Both the position numbers and the translations under genes were made by a program. From Nocardia sp. NBC_01730 (GTDB lineage: Bacteria; Actinomycetota; Actinomycetes; Mycobacteriales; Mycobacteriaceae), in assembly GCF_035920445.1 (NCBI RefSeq), contig NZ_CP109162.1, positions 4,278,001-4,342,000 of the forward strand: a DNA stretch of 64,000 nucleotides. Reading direction: 5' to 3'. Below the pieces are notes generated by a model. It was not told where the DNA came from and did no database searches. It was given only the letters and a program-made list of their open reading frames with translations. This document shows positions 17,223-26,086 of the stretch, in pieces; within the stretch, counting starts at the first letter, position 1, and each line of letters starts with the position of its first letter.

Positions 17223-18326
17223 CTATTGGTTGTAGCCGAAGATTGCGTTCCAGGCCCGTTGGTCGGTGGCGGCGTTGCTGATCGACTCGGCGGGCGTGAT
17301 CCGGTGCACCCTGGGGTCGGTGAAATCTGGCAGTTGCACGCCGCGCACATTGGGCGCGGCGATGTCGGTGCGGACCGAATACTCACCCATGTCGGCGAAG
17401 ACTTGCTGGCCGCGTTTGGCGAGGTTCCAGTTGAGGAACAGCTTGGCGGCAGCGGTGTTCGTCGCGGTGGAGGCGACCCCGGTGTAGTAGTCGTATGCCG
17501 TGACGCCCTCCTCCGGGACGACGAACTTCACCGGCGCGTTCGCGTTGTTCGCGATATTGACGGCGCTGACGACAACAGTGCCCGCGTCGATCTGGCCGCG
17601 GGCCAGCGCGTCGAGCTGGGCACCGATTGAATCGAAAACCCTTGCCCCGGAAGCATATTGACGGAGGTAGCCGTCACCGAGCGTCGCCCGCTGGAACCGG
17701 GTCAGTGCGAGAGCGCTGCCACCGGCGCCGGCTTGGGCGATGCCCCGCTTGTTGGACCACCGGTTGTCCAGTAGTGATCGCCAACTGGTCGGCGCCGCGT
17801 CAGCGTGGACCAGCGCGGTGTTGTAGCCGAAGGTGTAAACAGGGTCGAAGGTGCGGTAGTACGAGCCACCGTCGAAGATCACGTCGTCGTGTAGGTTCGT
17901 CGCGGTCGATGGCTGGTATGGCTGAAAGACGCCCCGTTCGGCGAGGCCGTGCGCGAATCCGGCGTCGGAGATGCGAACGATGTCGGCCTTGAGTTTGCCC
18001 GCGCCGTGCTCGGCGACGATTCGCTCGTACAGGCGGTTGGGGGTCAGCCGGATCTGTTTGACCTTGATACCGGTATCGGCTTCGAATTGGTGCAGAAGTG
18101 TGGCTTCGCTGGCTTGGGTGTAGCCGCTGTAGAGGGTGAGCTTGCCCTCGGCCCTGGCTTGTTTCCACAGGCTCTGGTCGGCGATCTGCTCGCCGTTGAT
18201 GATCAGCGCGTCGTCTCGTTGGATGCTCTGGGCCGGTCGGGCCAATGGTTGGCCTCCCGGGGGCGGTGCACAGGCGGTCAGTGCGGCTAGTAAGGCGGCG
18301 CTCAGCCCGATCACGATCTTCTTCAT
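17223..18326 (-). CDS. ABC importer solute-binding lipoprotein (iron type)
   Basis: The 367-residue protein starts with a lipoprotein signal (MKKIVIGLSAALLAALTAC, lipobox LTAC with the acylated Cys at 19). The mature part is of the extracellular solute-binding family 1 / FbpA-FutA type: GKLTLYSGYTQASEATLLHQ, VYTFGYNTALVH, PTSWRSLLDNRWSNKRGIAQ and AAKLFLNWNLAKRGQQVFAD. Family members bind Fe(III), iron complexes or phosphonates. The ATG overlaps the permease stop (TGATG). The neighbouring PrpF gene hints at an organic-acid complex as the substrate. Confidence 0.82.
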   Translation of the reverse strand: MKKIVIGLSAALLAALTACAPPPGGQPLARPAQSIQRDDALIINGEQIADQSLWKQARAEGKLTLYSGYTQASEATLLHQFEADTGIKVKQIRLTPNRLYERIVAEHGAGKLKADIVRISDAGFAHGLAERGVFQPYQPSTATNLHDDVIFDGGSYYRTFDPVYTFGYNTALVHADAAPTSWRSLLDNRWSNKRGIAQAGAGGSALALTRFQRATLGDGYLRQYASGARVFDSIGAQLDALARGQIDAGTVVVSAVNIANNANAPVKFVVPEEGVTAYDYYTGVASTATNTAAAKLFLNWNLAKRGQQVFADMGEYSVRTDIAAPNVRGVQLPDFTDPRVHRITPAESISNAATDQRAWNAIFGYNQ

Positions 18327-20104
18327 CAGACGGTTTCCTTGGATCCGAGGCGGCGCGACAGCACGGCGAGGGTGGCGATGACGACGCAATACAGCAGGCT
18401 GAGTTCGGCTGCGGCTTGGAAGGATCCGTTGTCGTAGGCGTCGAAGATCGCGATCGACAGCAATCGCGTGTCCGAGGTGAACAAGAACAGCGCCGCGGTC
18501 AGTTCCCGCATGGACAGCATCAACAGCAGCAGGAAGGTGGAGGAGAGTCCGACCCGCAGCAGTGGTGCGGTGACGAAGCTGATGGCTCGATACCTGCGTG
18601 CGCCGAGCATCACCGCGCTGTCTTCGAGGTCCTTGTCGAGCTGGATGATCGAGGCCGACACGCCGCGGTATCCCTGCGGGAGGAACACCGCGACGAAGGC
18701 GATGACCAGGACGGCGAGGGTTCCGTAGAGCGGTATCGGCATAGCCAGCCAGGTCCACAGCAGACCAAGTCCGAGCACGACGGCGGGTACGGCGAGCGGG
18801 AGCATGGCAACGTATTCGAGTAGCTTGCGCCCGGGTGCGTTGGTGCGATACCGGGTGTAGGCGAGGGCGAAGCAGAGCGCGGTTCCGATCGCGGCGGTCG
18901 CGACACCGACGGTGACGCTGTTGACCACGACGTGGTGGAAATCGGAACTCCTCAGTGTCTGTCCCATACCCCACAGGGACAACGCGCCGGGGCGGCCCAA
19001 CTGCCCGAGGTCGGCGACATAGGGACTGGTTTGCAGGCTCGCGAGAATGAGCGCGAACACCGGGAGCACCACCGCCAGGGCGCAGTACACCCAGGCGAAG
19101 ACAGCGGCGGGACGGCGCCAACCGCGCAGCGGAACCTTGCGGGCCCGCACACCTTTGCCCGTGACGGTCGTGTACTGCTTGCCGGCCATCGCCCGCTGTT
19201 GGAACGCGACCACGACGACCAGCAGCACCGTGAGCACGACGGCGACGGCGGCCGCGTCATTGGAACGGGCGGGCGAGGCGTTCATCAGTCGGTAGATCAT
19301 GGTCGGCAGCGTGTCGATACCGCCTGCCACACCGATGACCTGACCGACCGGAAAGTTCTCGACGGACAGGGCGAAGACCAAGATGCCCGAGCCGACGACG
19401 GCAGGCATGACCAGCGGGAACGTGACCTTGCGCAGCATCTGGGTGAGTTTGGCCCCGTGCAGACTGGCCGCATCCTCGAGATCGGGATTCATTAGCGACA
19501 GCGCCGAGTGCACCATGAGAAACGGGTACGGCGCGTAATAGAGGCCCAGGACGAAGATCATCCCGCCGAAGCTGTAGATATTGATCGCATTGGGCAGGCC
19601 GATGCTGTTCAAAGCCAGATTGAGGTAGCCGGTGGCGGGCCCTCCCAACAGTACCCACGCCAGCGAGCCGACGAGTGCGGGCAGGAACAGTGGAGCGATT
19701 CCGATGCCGTAGATGAGTTTCCGGCCGGGGATATCGGTGCGGGCTGCCAAGAAGGCGAGCGTGCAACCGATCGCCAGCGCCAGCAGCGACGCGCCGATCC
19801 CGACGGCGGCCGAGTTCAGCATCGCCGACCGTGCGGTACCGGAGCCGAGCACCCGGAAGTTGTCCAGGGTGAAGTCGCCGAAGTCGAACAGCGAGGTGCG
19901 TTCGGACTTGTCGGTGAACGCGCCCATGACGATGAAGAACATCGGGCACAGCACGATGAGGGCGAGCAGAGCCAATTGCAGCAGCACCGGGAGCCAGCGC
20001 CGCACTCGGGGCCGCCGGTATCGGGACGCTGTGGATTTCCCTGCGGGCTCGATACTTTCGGAGCGGGGCTGATCCGTGGTCGGCCCGGTGGCGAGGGCAC
20101 TCAT
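18326..20104 (-). CDS. ABC importer fused double permease
   Basis: The 592-residue protein holds two complete binding-protein-dependent permease domains in one chain, each with about six helices. The cytoplasmic EAA-type loops are EDAASLHGAKLTQMLRKVTF near residue 230 and EDSAVMLGARRYRAISFV near 505. This layout is typical of Fe(III) (FbpB), thiamine and 2-aminoethylphosphonate importers. A basic hydrophilic N-terminus of about 35 residues precedes the first helix. It is coupled by ATGA to the ATPase gene upstream and by TGATG to the lipoprotein gene downstream. Confidence 0.88.
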   Translation of the reverse strand: MSALATGPTTDQPRSESIEPAGKSTASRYRRPRVRRWLPVLLQLALLALIVLCPMFFIVMGAFTDKSERTSLFDFGDFTLDNFRVLGSGTARSAMLNSAAVGIGASLLALAIGCTLAFLAARTDIPGRKLIYGIGIAPLFLPALVGSLAWVLLGGPATGYLNLALNSIGLPNAINIYSFGGMIFVLGLYYAPYPFLMVHSALSLMNPDLEDAASLHGAKLTQMLRKVTFPLVMPAVVGSGILVFALSVENFPVGQVIGVAGGIDTLPTMIYRLMNASPARSNDAAAVAVVLTVLLVVVVAFQQRAMAGKQYTTVTGKGVRARKVPLRGWRRPAAVFAWVYCALAVVLPVFALILASLQTSPYVADLGQLGRPGALSLWGMGQTLRSSDFHHVVVNSVTVGVATAAIGTALCFALAYTRYRTNAPGRKLLEYVAMLPLAVPAVVLGLGLLWTWLAMPIPLYGTLAVLVIAFVAVFLPQGYRGVSASIIQLDKDLEDSAVMLGARRYRAISFVTAPLLRVGLSSTFLLLLMLSMRELTAALFLFTSDTRLLSIAIFDAYDNGSFQAAAELSLLYCVVIATLAVLSRRLGSKETV

Positions 20105-21216
20105 GCGGGCACCGCCGTCGTCTCGACGCGGTCATCGCGCAGGACTTGGGCTCCGCCCGGGACGGCGGTGACCACCGCGCGCTCGCCGATCCCCAGGACC
20201 CGGCTGGTGTGGCCGGTGGCGATGGCTTCTACTTCGGGACCGTCATCCAGTGTCACCCGGTACCGGATCGACGCGCCCTGATAACTGGCGACTTCGACGC
20301 GGCCGGTCCAGGACTGCCCGTCGGGCCTGGTGTCGTCGGCCGCGGTGACCAGCAGATCCTCCGGGCGCAGACAGACGATGATCGAGCCGGACTCGGTTGG
20401 GGTGGCATCCACCCGGACCGCGATGGACGGGTAGTCGGTCAGCTCGACCGCACCGCGTTGTCCCGTGCCGGTCGTGCAGCGGAAGATATTGCCGACACCG
20501 AGAAAGTCCGCGATCGAGGCGCATGTCGGCTTGGTGTAGATCTCCTCCGGAGTACCGATCTGCACGATGCGCCCCTGATGCATCAGCGCGATGCGGTCGG
20601 CCAGGGCGAACGCTTCGACCTGGTCATGGGTGACGTACACGGTCGTCAGTCCGAGTCGCAGTTGCAGCTCGCGCAACTCCATCCGGAGGCGCTCGCGCAG
20701 GCGAGCGTCGAGGTTGGACAGCGGCTCGTCGAGCAGCAGCACGCTCGGGCGCATCACCAGACTTCGCGCGAGCGCGACCCGCTGCATCTGCCCGCCGCTG
20801 AGCAGGCTGGCACCTCGGTCGGCCAGCTCCCGCAGGCCTACCAAGTTCAATGCCTCGAGCACCCGCGTGCGGATCTCCTGCTTTCCGACCTTCTGCATCT
20901 TCAACGAGAACGCGACATTCTCGAACACGGTGCGGTGCGGCCACACCGCGTACGACTGGAACACCATCCCGACATTGCGTTTGTGGGGCGGAACGGTGCG
21001 GCCTTTCGTCGAGTCGTGGACGACTCGATCACCGATGGCGATACGTCCGGCGTCGGGGGTTTCGAGGCCGGCGACGCATCGCATGGTGCTGGTCTTACCG
21101 CATCCGGATTGCCCGAGCAGAACCAGTGATTCGCCGTCGGCGATATCGAGGTAGAGGTCGCGTACCACGATGTTGCCCGCGTACGCGAGAGTCAGGTTGT
21201 CGATCGTGACTTTCAT
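20101..21216 (-). CDS. ABC importer ATPase
   Basis: The 371-residue ATPase has Walker A LLGQSGCGKTSTM, Q-loop MVFQSYAVWPH, signature LLSGGQMQRVALARSL, Walker B VLLLDEPLSNLD and the switch VYVTHDQVEAF. A C-terminal TOBE-type domain from about residue 240 is the regulatory or substrate-sensing extension of Fe/polyamine/sugar importers (CUT1/MOI class). It is the first gene of the importer operon. The space from 21217 to 21394 upstream holds no gene and should contain the promoter. Confidence 0.92.
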   Translation of the reverse strand: MKVTIDNLTLAYAGNIVVRDLYLDIADGESLVLLGQSGCGKTSTMRCVAGLETPDAGRIAIGDRVVHDSTKGRTVPPHKRNVGMVFQSYAVWPHRTVFENVAFSLKMQKVGKQEIRTRVLEALNLVGLRELADRGASLLSGGQMQRVALARSLVMRPSVLLLDEPLSNLDARLRERLRMELRELQLRLGLTTVYVTHDQVEAFALADRIALMHQGRIVQIGTPEEIYTKPTCASIADFLGVGNIFRCTTGTGQRGAVELTDYPSIAVRVDATPTESGSIIVCLRPEDLLVTAADDTRPDGQSWTGRVEVASYQGASIRYRVTLDDGPEVEAIATGHTSRVLGIGERAVVTAVPGGAQVLRDDRVETTAVPA

Positions 21217-21394
21217 CTGTTTCCTTCATCCTGGACAGCGATGTCCACGGGGTGGCCGACTGTTCGCCCGTTCGTGTTGGTTCCGCTCGGGCTATGCGGT
21301 CTGCCTGGGGGCGATTGTGGTCGACTACCGCATCGAGTTCTGGTGATTCGGCGGTTCGGATCAGATTTCTCGGCCGTCCGCCGGTGCCTGGCCG

Positions 21395-22525
21395 TCATGC
21401 GGATCCGGCCAGGACCGTCGTCGGCGTGATGAAGAGCTCTGCGGTAGCGATGCGCCGGGCGGCTCGATACAAGGTGACGGACTCGGGGACACCATCCGGT
21501 GTCGAGGTCATGTCGAGCTCGAGGATGCCGGCCGGGGTGCCCAGTCGCAGGGATCCGGGCCACCCGATGCGGGCGTTGTCGGCGACTATGCTGCCGGGCA
21601 CGGTCGCCGCGGCTGCCACGGCGACGGCTGAGGTGAGTCCGATCGCGGGATGCGGCGCGAGCATGGAGACCATCCGGACCGAAACGTCGTATTCCTCCGC
21701 GGTGGTATATACCCCCGTGCTGGTGCGGTAGTCGTGTGGCGGCCCGACGATGCCGACCTTCGGGATCGCGTGCGAGACGGGATCACCGGCGCGGCTGAGC
21801 CCCATCCGCAGCGAGGACGCGGTGCGTAGCGCGATGAGCAGGGGTAGGCGCTCGGCGATCAGATTGTTGTCCTCGGTGCCGGTCAGTCCTAGGTCGGTGG
21901 CGTGGAACAGGGCGGCAGGGGCGCCGGCGATCACCAGTGTGGCTCGATAGTTATTGTCACCGACCGTGATCCGATCCGACGCCGCACCGGTCGGTAGCAA
22001 TGATCGGTGGTCGGCGGCCAGATCGGTGAAGGTCAGCGAGACCGGGACGCCGAGAGCGCTCGTGCCCGGGACGGCGGCAGTGCCCTCGGCGGGCACGATT
22101 CCATTCGGGGTGGCGATCTCCGCGGTGAGGATCGCTCCGGTGTTCTGGTTGCGCATGCGCACCGTCGTGGTCGCGGTGTCGACCGCGACGAGCCCTGCCT
22201 GCAGCGTGTACAGACCGATCGCTGTCGCGCAGTTCCCGCAGTTGCTGCCCCATTCCACTCGCCGGTCCCCGATCGCCACCTGTGCGAATAGGTAGTCGAT
22301 GTCGATACCACGCGTGCTGGAGCGTCGGACGACCGCGGCCTTCGATGTAGTGGAACTGCCGCCGCCGACACCGTCGAGTTGGCGGGGATCGCCCGAGCCG
22401 AAGGCGGATGTCAGGATGGCGTCGAGCCCGCCGGCCCGTCCGATCAAGGGGTCGACGTCAACCGCGTTGAAGAGCCAGCATTTGCTGGTCCCTCCGCGCA
22501 TCCAGGTTCCGCGGAGTGTGAACAC
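21395..22525 (-). CDS. PrpF-family isomerase (AcnD accessory / oxalomesaconate tautomerase type)
   Basis: This 376-residue PrpF protein has the N-terminal GTWMRGGTSKCWLF, GDPRQLDGVGGGSSTTSKAA, EWGSNCGNCATAIGLY and PHPAIGLTSAVAVAAAATVPG. All are family blocks of the diaminopimelate-epimerase-like fold. PrpF proteins isomerise unsaturated tricarboxylic acids such as trans-aconitate derivatives. I chose the GTG at 22525, directly before the conserved domain. A longer frame to 22645 would run into the regulatory region. It is divergent from lysR and precedes the importer operon by about 180 bp. Its active-site lysine and cysteine blocks look complete. Confidence 0.8.
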   Translation of the reverse strand: MFTLRGTWMRGGTSKCWLFNAVDVDPLIGRAGGLDAILTSAFGSGDPRQLDGVGGGSSTTSKAAVVRRSSTRGIDIDYLFAQVAIGDRRVEWGSNCGNCATAIGLYTLQAGLVAVDTATTTVRMRNQNTGAILTAEIATPNGIVPAEGTAAVPGTSALGVPVSLTFTDLAADHRSLLPTGAASDRITVGDNNYRATLVIAGAPAALFHATDLGLTGTEDNNLIAERLPLLIALRTASSLRMGLSRAGDPVSHAIPKVGIVGPPHDYRTSTGVYTTAEEYDVSVRMVSMLAPHPAIGLTSAVAVAAAATVPGSIVADNARIGWPGSLRLGTPAGILELDMTSTPDGVPESVTLYRAARRIATAELFITPTTVLAGSA

Positions 22526-22651
22526 CCGTCCGGCCCGCCTTTCGCTCGTGAAGAGGATCTGTGAACCACCGCGCGACTCCCAGCTGTTCGTGAGCCGGGT
22601 CACGGTGACACAGACAAGCGTGCAGCCTCGGACACTGGAGTACAATTTCGA

Positions 22652-22683
22652 AAACCTTGAGGAGGTTTAACTTCTACTAAACC
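22652..22683. promoter_or_regulatory. LysR-type operator array
   Basis: Three alternating half-sites lie between the divergent prpF and lysR starts: AAACCT (22652-22657), AGGTTTA (22663-22669) and TAAACC (22678-22683). They make two overlapping inverted repeats. The second fits the T-N11-A pattern of LysR binding sites. The array ends 13 bp before the lysR start codon, so it could also give autoregulation. Confidence 0.55.
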
Positions 22684-22696
22684 CTGGAGCCGCACC

Positions 22697-23620
22697 ATGC
22701 TCGACCCTCGTCGCCTGTTGTTGCTGATCGATGTGGTGCGCGCCGGCTCCATCACGTCAGCCGCGGCACAGCTGAACTACACGACCTCGGCGGTCTCCCA
22801 ACAGATCGCCAAGCTCGAGACCGAGGCCGGCCAACCGCTGCTGGAACGGCACGCGCGCGGCATTCGGCTGACCGAGGCGGGGGCCATGTTGACTCGTCGT
22901 GCCGAGCGCATCGAGACTCAACTGCTTGCCGCGCGCAGGGAGCTCGACGACATCGCCGGACTCCGCTCGGGCACCGTGCGGATCGGGACTTTTCCCACGG
23001 CCGGATCGAGTCTGCTGCCGTCGGTGGTCAAGCTGTTCAAGGCCCGCCATCCGGCCGTGGCCCTGACCGTGCGCAGCTCCCGATTCGCGCAGTTGCGCGC
23101 GATGCTCGACACGCGCGAAGTCGAACTGTCGCTGCTCTGGGACTACGCGTGGGCTCGCGTCGACGATCAGGAGCTCGCGGTGCATGAACTCCTGATCGAT
23201 CCACCGACGCTCGTCGTATCGGTCAACCATCGCTTCGCCGATCGGAAGACAATCGCGATGGACGAACTCGCCGATGAGCAATGGATCACCCGCGAGGACA
23301 ACCATCCGGTCGGGCTAGCCTTGGAAAAGGCCTGCAACGCAGCAGGATTCACCCCCTCGGTAGCATTTGCGGCAAACGACTACCAGGAAGCCCAAGCCAT
23401 GGTGGCGGTCGACCTCGGCGTATCGCTGGCGCCCCGACTTGCGCTGTCGAACCTGCGCGAGGACGTCCGCGTCATTCCGCTGACCGGCGGGGCCCCGTCC
23501 CGGCGAATTCTGCTTGCGCACATGGCAGAGCAGCGTCTCACTCCGGCCGCGAACACACTCCTGAGGACCTTCGAGGAGGTCGCCCAGGGGTTCGTGGAGG
23601 CGCCCCTCGCGAGCCGATGA
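22697..23620 (+). CDS. LysR-type transcriptional regulator
   Basis: The 307-residue protein has an N-terminal winged HTH (residues 1-60: GSITSAAAQLNYTTSAVSQQ, with IAKLETEAGQPLLERHARG). A linker helix and a periplasmic-binding-like effector domain follow, with VRIGTFPTAGSSLLP, LSLLWDY and VDLGVSLAP. It is divergent from prpF, with which it shares an operator-like array. The effector is probably an organic acid linked to PrpF and the importer, which is inference. Confidence 0.92.
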   Translation: MLDPRRLLLLIDVVRAGSITSAAAQLNYTTSAVSQQIAKLETEAGQPLLERHARGIRLTEAGAMLTRRAERIETQLLAARRELDDIAGLRSGTVRIGTFPTAGSSLLPSVVKLFKARHPAVALTVRSSRFAQLRAMLDTREVELSLLWDYAWARVDDQELAVHELLIDPPTLVVSVNHRFADRKTIAMDELADEQWITREDNHPVGLALEKACNAAGFTPSVAFAANDYQEAQAMVAVDLGVSLAPRLALSNLREDVRVIPLTGGAPSRRILLAHMAEQRLTPAANTLLRTFEEVAQGFVEAPLASR

Positions 23621-23728
23621 TACGAAGAGTCGAGGGACAAATTCTGTTTCGCCGCAGGTTGATGGACGTTAGCCCATCGCGCATTCGGCTCAAGTCCACC
23701 GCCGACAGCTAACGCTTGCTCTTACGCG

Positions 23729-23968
23729 GTGGTCGATGTCGCCACTCGCACGATCGGGGCGGGAGTACTGCGCCCGGTCGGGACGAAAGCGGTGGATGCC
23801 TCGCTATTGCTGGCACGCATGCTGGTTCCCGAACCGATGCGACCGGGTTGGGTCGACGCGTTGCGAATGTCGGTGTCGCGGTTACCGCATCGGAGTCTGG
23901 CCGATATCGACGCCCGGATGGAGCAGGCCGCGGCCATACCGGTCATCGTTCCGGAAACGATCTTGGTC
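23729..23968 (+). pseudogene. Fragment of a second Tn7-like tnsB
   Basis: Eighty codons encode VDVATRTIGAGVLRP, TKAVDASLLLARMLVPEP, MRPGWVDALRMS and PVIVPETILV. These align without gaps (apart from one extra residue) to residues 292-368 of the TnsB encoded at 11676-13754, at roughly two-thirds identity. The fragment begins between the first and second catalytic Asp and stops just before the second. It is on the opposite strand and too diverged to be a recent copy of that gene. Confidence 0.75.
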
Positions 23969-24001
23969 TCAATAGGTCAACGCATCACCGACGATAACTG
24001 A

Positions 24002-24349
24002 TCAACCCCAGAAGATCGGGTCGCCACTGTTGTCGATGTGATCGAGCAGGTCCTGAACGTGAGGGCTCGGCTCCAAGAACCGATAGCGGTGAAATTTGAG
24101 GTGTCTGTCCCGCCAATACAGCGTCCACAACCCTGTTTTCTTCGTGTAGTGCAGGCGGGCGATCGGGAATCGTGTCCATTCCGGGCCGAAGTCCTCGCGC
24201 CATGGTGGTCGGCATTCGCAGATCGTGACATGGCGCGGCGAGACGTCGCATTCGACCCGAATCTCGTGGCGATATTGTTCGGGAACTCTACTGGCGCAGT
24301 ACTTCACGATCCGGGCGACATCGAGTTCGGGAAGCCCTGTGGTAGCCAT
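24002..24349 (-). CDS. DUF3024 family protein
   Basis: The 115-residue protein matches the small DUF3024 family: GLPELDVARIVKYCASRVPE, VTICECRPPWREDFGPEWTR, PIARLHYTKKTGLWTLYW and the terminal GDPIFWG. The family is common in actinobacteria and has no assigned function. It often lies near mobile DNA, as here, with a tnsB fragment on one side and an IS30 fragment on the other. Several ATG codons precede 24349, and I chose the one closest to the conserved start. Confidence 0.75.
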   Translation of the reverse strand: MATTGLPELDVARIVKYCASRVPEQYRHEIRVECDVSPRHVTICECRPPWREDFGPEWTRFPIARLHYTKKTGLWTLYWRDRHLKFHRYRFLEPSPHVQDLLDHIDNSGDPIFWG

Positions 24350-24388
24350 GCCGGCCATCATGCCAACCACCCCTGATGGCCGGCTTTG

Positions 24389-24890
24389 CTATCCGGCTGC
24401 ATAGGTGCCGAGCACCTGTTCTTCTCGCTGGCGTGGGCTGTCCCAGTCGAGCACTCGACGAGGCCGATCGTTGAGTCTGGCGGCGATCATGTTCAGGTCG
24501 TCCTGGGTGAAACTGCGCAGGTCAGCCTTCTTGCGAAGGTACTGCCGAAGCAGCCCATTCGGGTTCTCGTTCGTCCCGCGTTGCCACGGATGATGCGGGG
24601 TGCAAAAGTAGACGGGCATGTCGAGAGCTGTGGTAATGCGCTTGTGCTCGGCCATTTCCCGTCCGCGATCCCAGGTCAGCGACCGACGCAGATGCGCCGG
24701 CAACCTGCTCAGATAGGTGATCAGCGCATAGGCTACCGTCTCGGCCCGGTACCCGTCCGGCAACGCCACCACATGCGTGAAACGGGATTGCCTATCCACC
24801 AAAGTCGCGACCGCCGACGGCCTGGTTCCGAATACCAGGTCGCCTTCCAGATGCCCGGGCTCGCTACGATCGTCTGCGGGTGGGTATTCC
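24389..24890 (-). pseudogene. IS30-family transposase, N-terminally truncated
   Basis: The frame contains the whole IS30 DDE core: GHLEGDLVFG (Asp), RRSLTWDRGREMAEH (Asp) and the Glu in QRGTNENPNGLLRQYL. It ends YAAG. The N-terminal HTH region of about 150 residues is missing. The frame upstream of the core belongs to unrelated sequence shared with the adjacent membrane protein gene. It is a remnant left after deletion or one-ended recombination. Confidence 0.85.
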
Positions 24891-25434
24891 GCGCCGGCGT
24901 AGTGCGGCCCCAGGCAGGTCGCAGCGGACCGGACGCGGCTGTCGTAGATCCCGGGCGCCACGAGCTCGCGATAGGTGTCCTGGCCAGGAATGTCGGAACG
25001 GCCACTTTCCGCACGGCGGTGTCAGTCGCCGAGACGATCCGACCGGCACGGTTGTTCGCGTCCGCTCGTGCTTGTTCCGCGAGCCTGGCAAGTACCTCCA
25101 GACCAAGCAGTGCCCGATGACTTTCGGGCGCGATTGCGTGATCGGCCGCCCAGTACAGCGTGCGCATCGTGTCGTCGTGCATACGGAAGTTGTTGACATG
25201 CCGCTCGGCCTGTTCCGCAGTGCGGGCAGCACGCTCGGCGGCCTCGGCTGAGCGTGTGGACGCGAGCGCGGAGGACTTGGTGACCTGGATGCTTTCCCGC
25301 ATTGCTCTAACGGTGTCGCTGCCCGTCCGTCGTTGCAGCCGCGCTGCAACGACGCTGCCAGCAAAGCCGATGGCTGGGCCGATCAACGTCACGAGGATCG
25401 CGGCCCACCACGGCACCGACACAGAACTGGACAT
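24891..25434 (-). pseudogene. Membrane-anchored coiled-coil protein truncated by the IS30 remnant
   Basis: A good ribosome-binding site (AAGGGGAG) precedes the ATG at 25434. The protein starts with a transmembrane helix (WWAAILVTLIGPAIGFAGSV), then an Arg-rich stretch and a long Ala/Glu/Arg coiled coil (STRSAEAAERAARTAEQAER). About 60 conserved-looking residues follow. The frame then runs into the IS30 sequence without its own stop, reaching 24733. I do not recognise the family. The C-terminus was lost with the IS30 event. Confidence 0.55.
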
Positions 25435-26084
25435 CGGGGACTCCCCTTATCGGAACCAGACGACGGCCACGTTCGCACCGGGCACTGGCTCGAATTCGCT
25501 TACGACACAACGCCACAACCGACGCGATCAATAATGACCGAATGTCGACAGTAATGACGCGACGTCCGGGTGCCGAGATCCCCTGTCGCGTACCCGCTTC
25601 CACGGTCCGGGTCATGGGGCCGCCAGGCACAGCCCTGAACCGCACTGCTGCGGCGAGCGTGGACGACGTCGACCGGTACATGTTGTTCGGGATGCGCCGC
25701 CGAACCGTCCCCGATGCCTGAGCGGCGTGGCTCAGCGACAACATCGTGCCGGAACAGCTACGGCGACAGCCGATCTCAAGATCATAGTCTTGCTGCCGAG
25801 AAAGCATGCCCCGTTTGGGGAATCGCTGCTATTGATGGAAGTCGACCAATTCGTATACCGCCCGACTGCGCCCCGACCCGAAGATACGAAAGTTTTCAGC
25901 ACGCACACACGAGAAGTACGACACTGTTCGCCTGTCACCGGCCCGCGCTCTGATGTGCGCAGGTATCCGCAACCGCCCCACCTACATAGGTCTGGCTTCC
26001 AAAGATGTTACGAGCCCTTGGGGTTCGCCACGCGGCGGGATATGCCTATGGCTCTGCGTGTCATTCGAGTGAATGACACACTAT
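25435..26084. other. 650-bp stretch without a supported gene
   Basis: Several short open frames occur on both strands, but none has a ribosome-binding site or recognisable family. It is probably decayed sequence between the IS30 remnant and the IS630 element. Confidence 0.4.
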
Positions 26085-26086
26085 TA

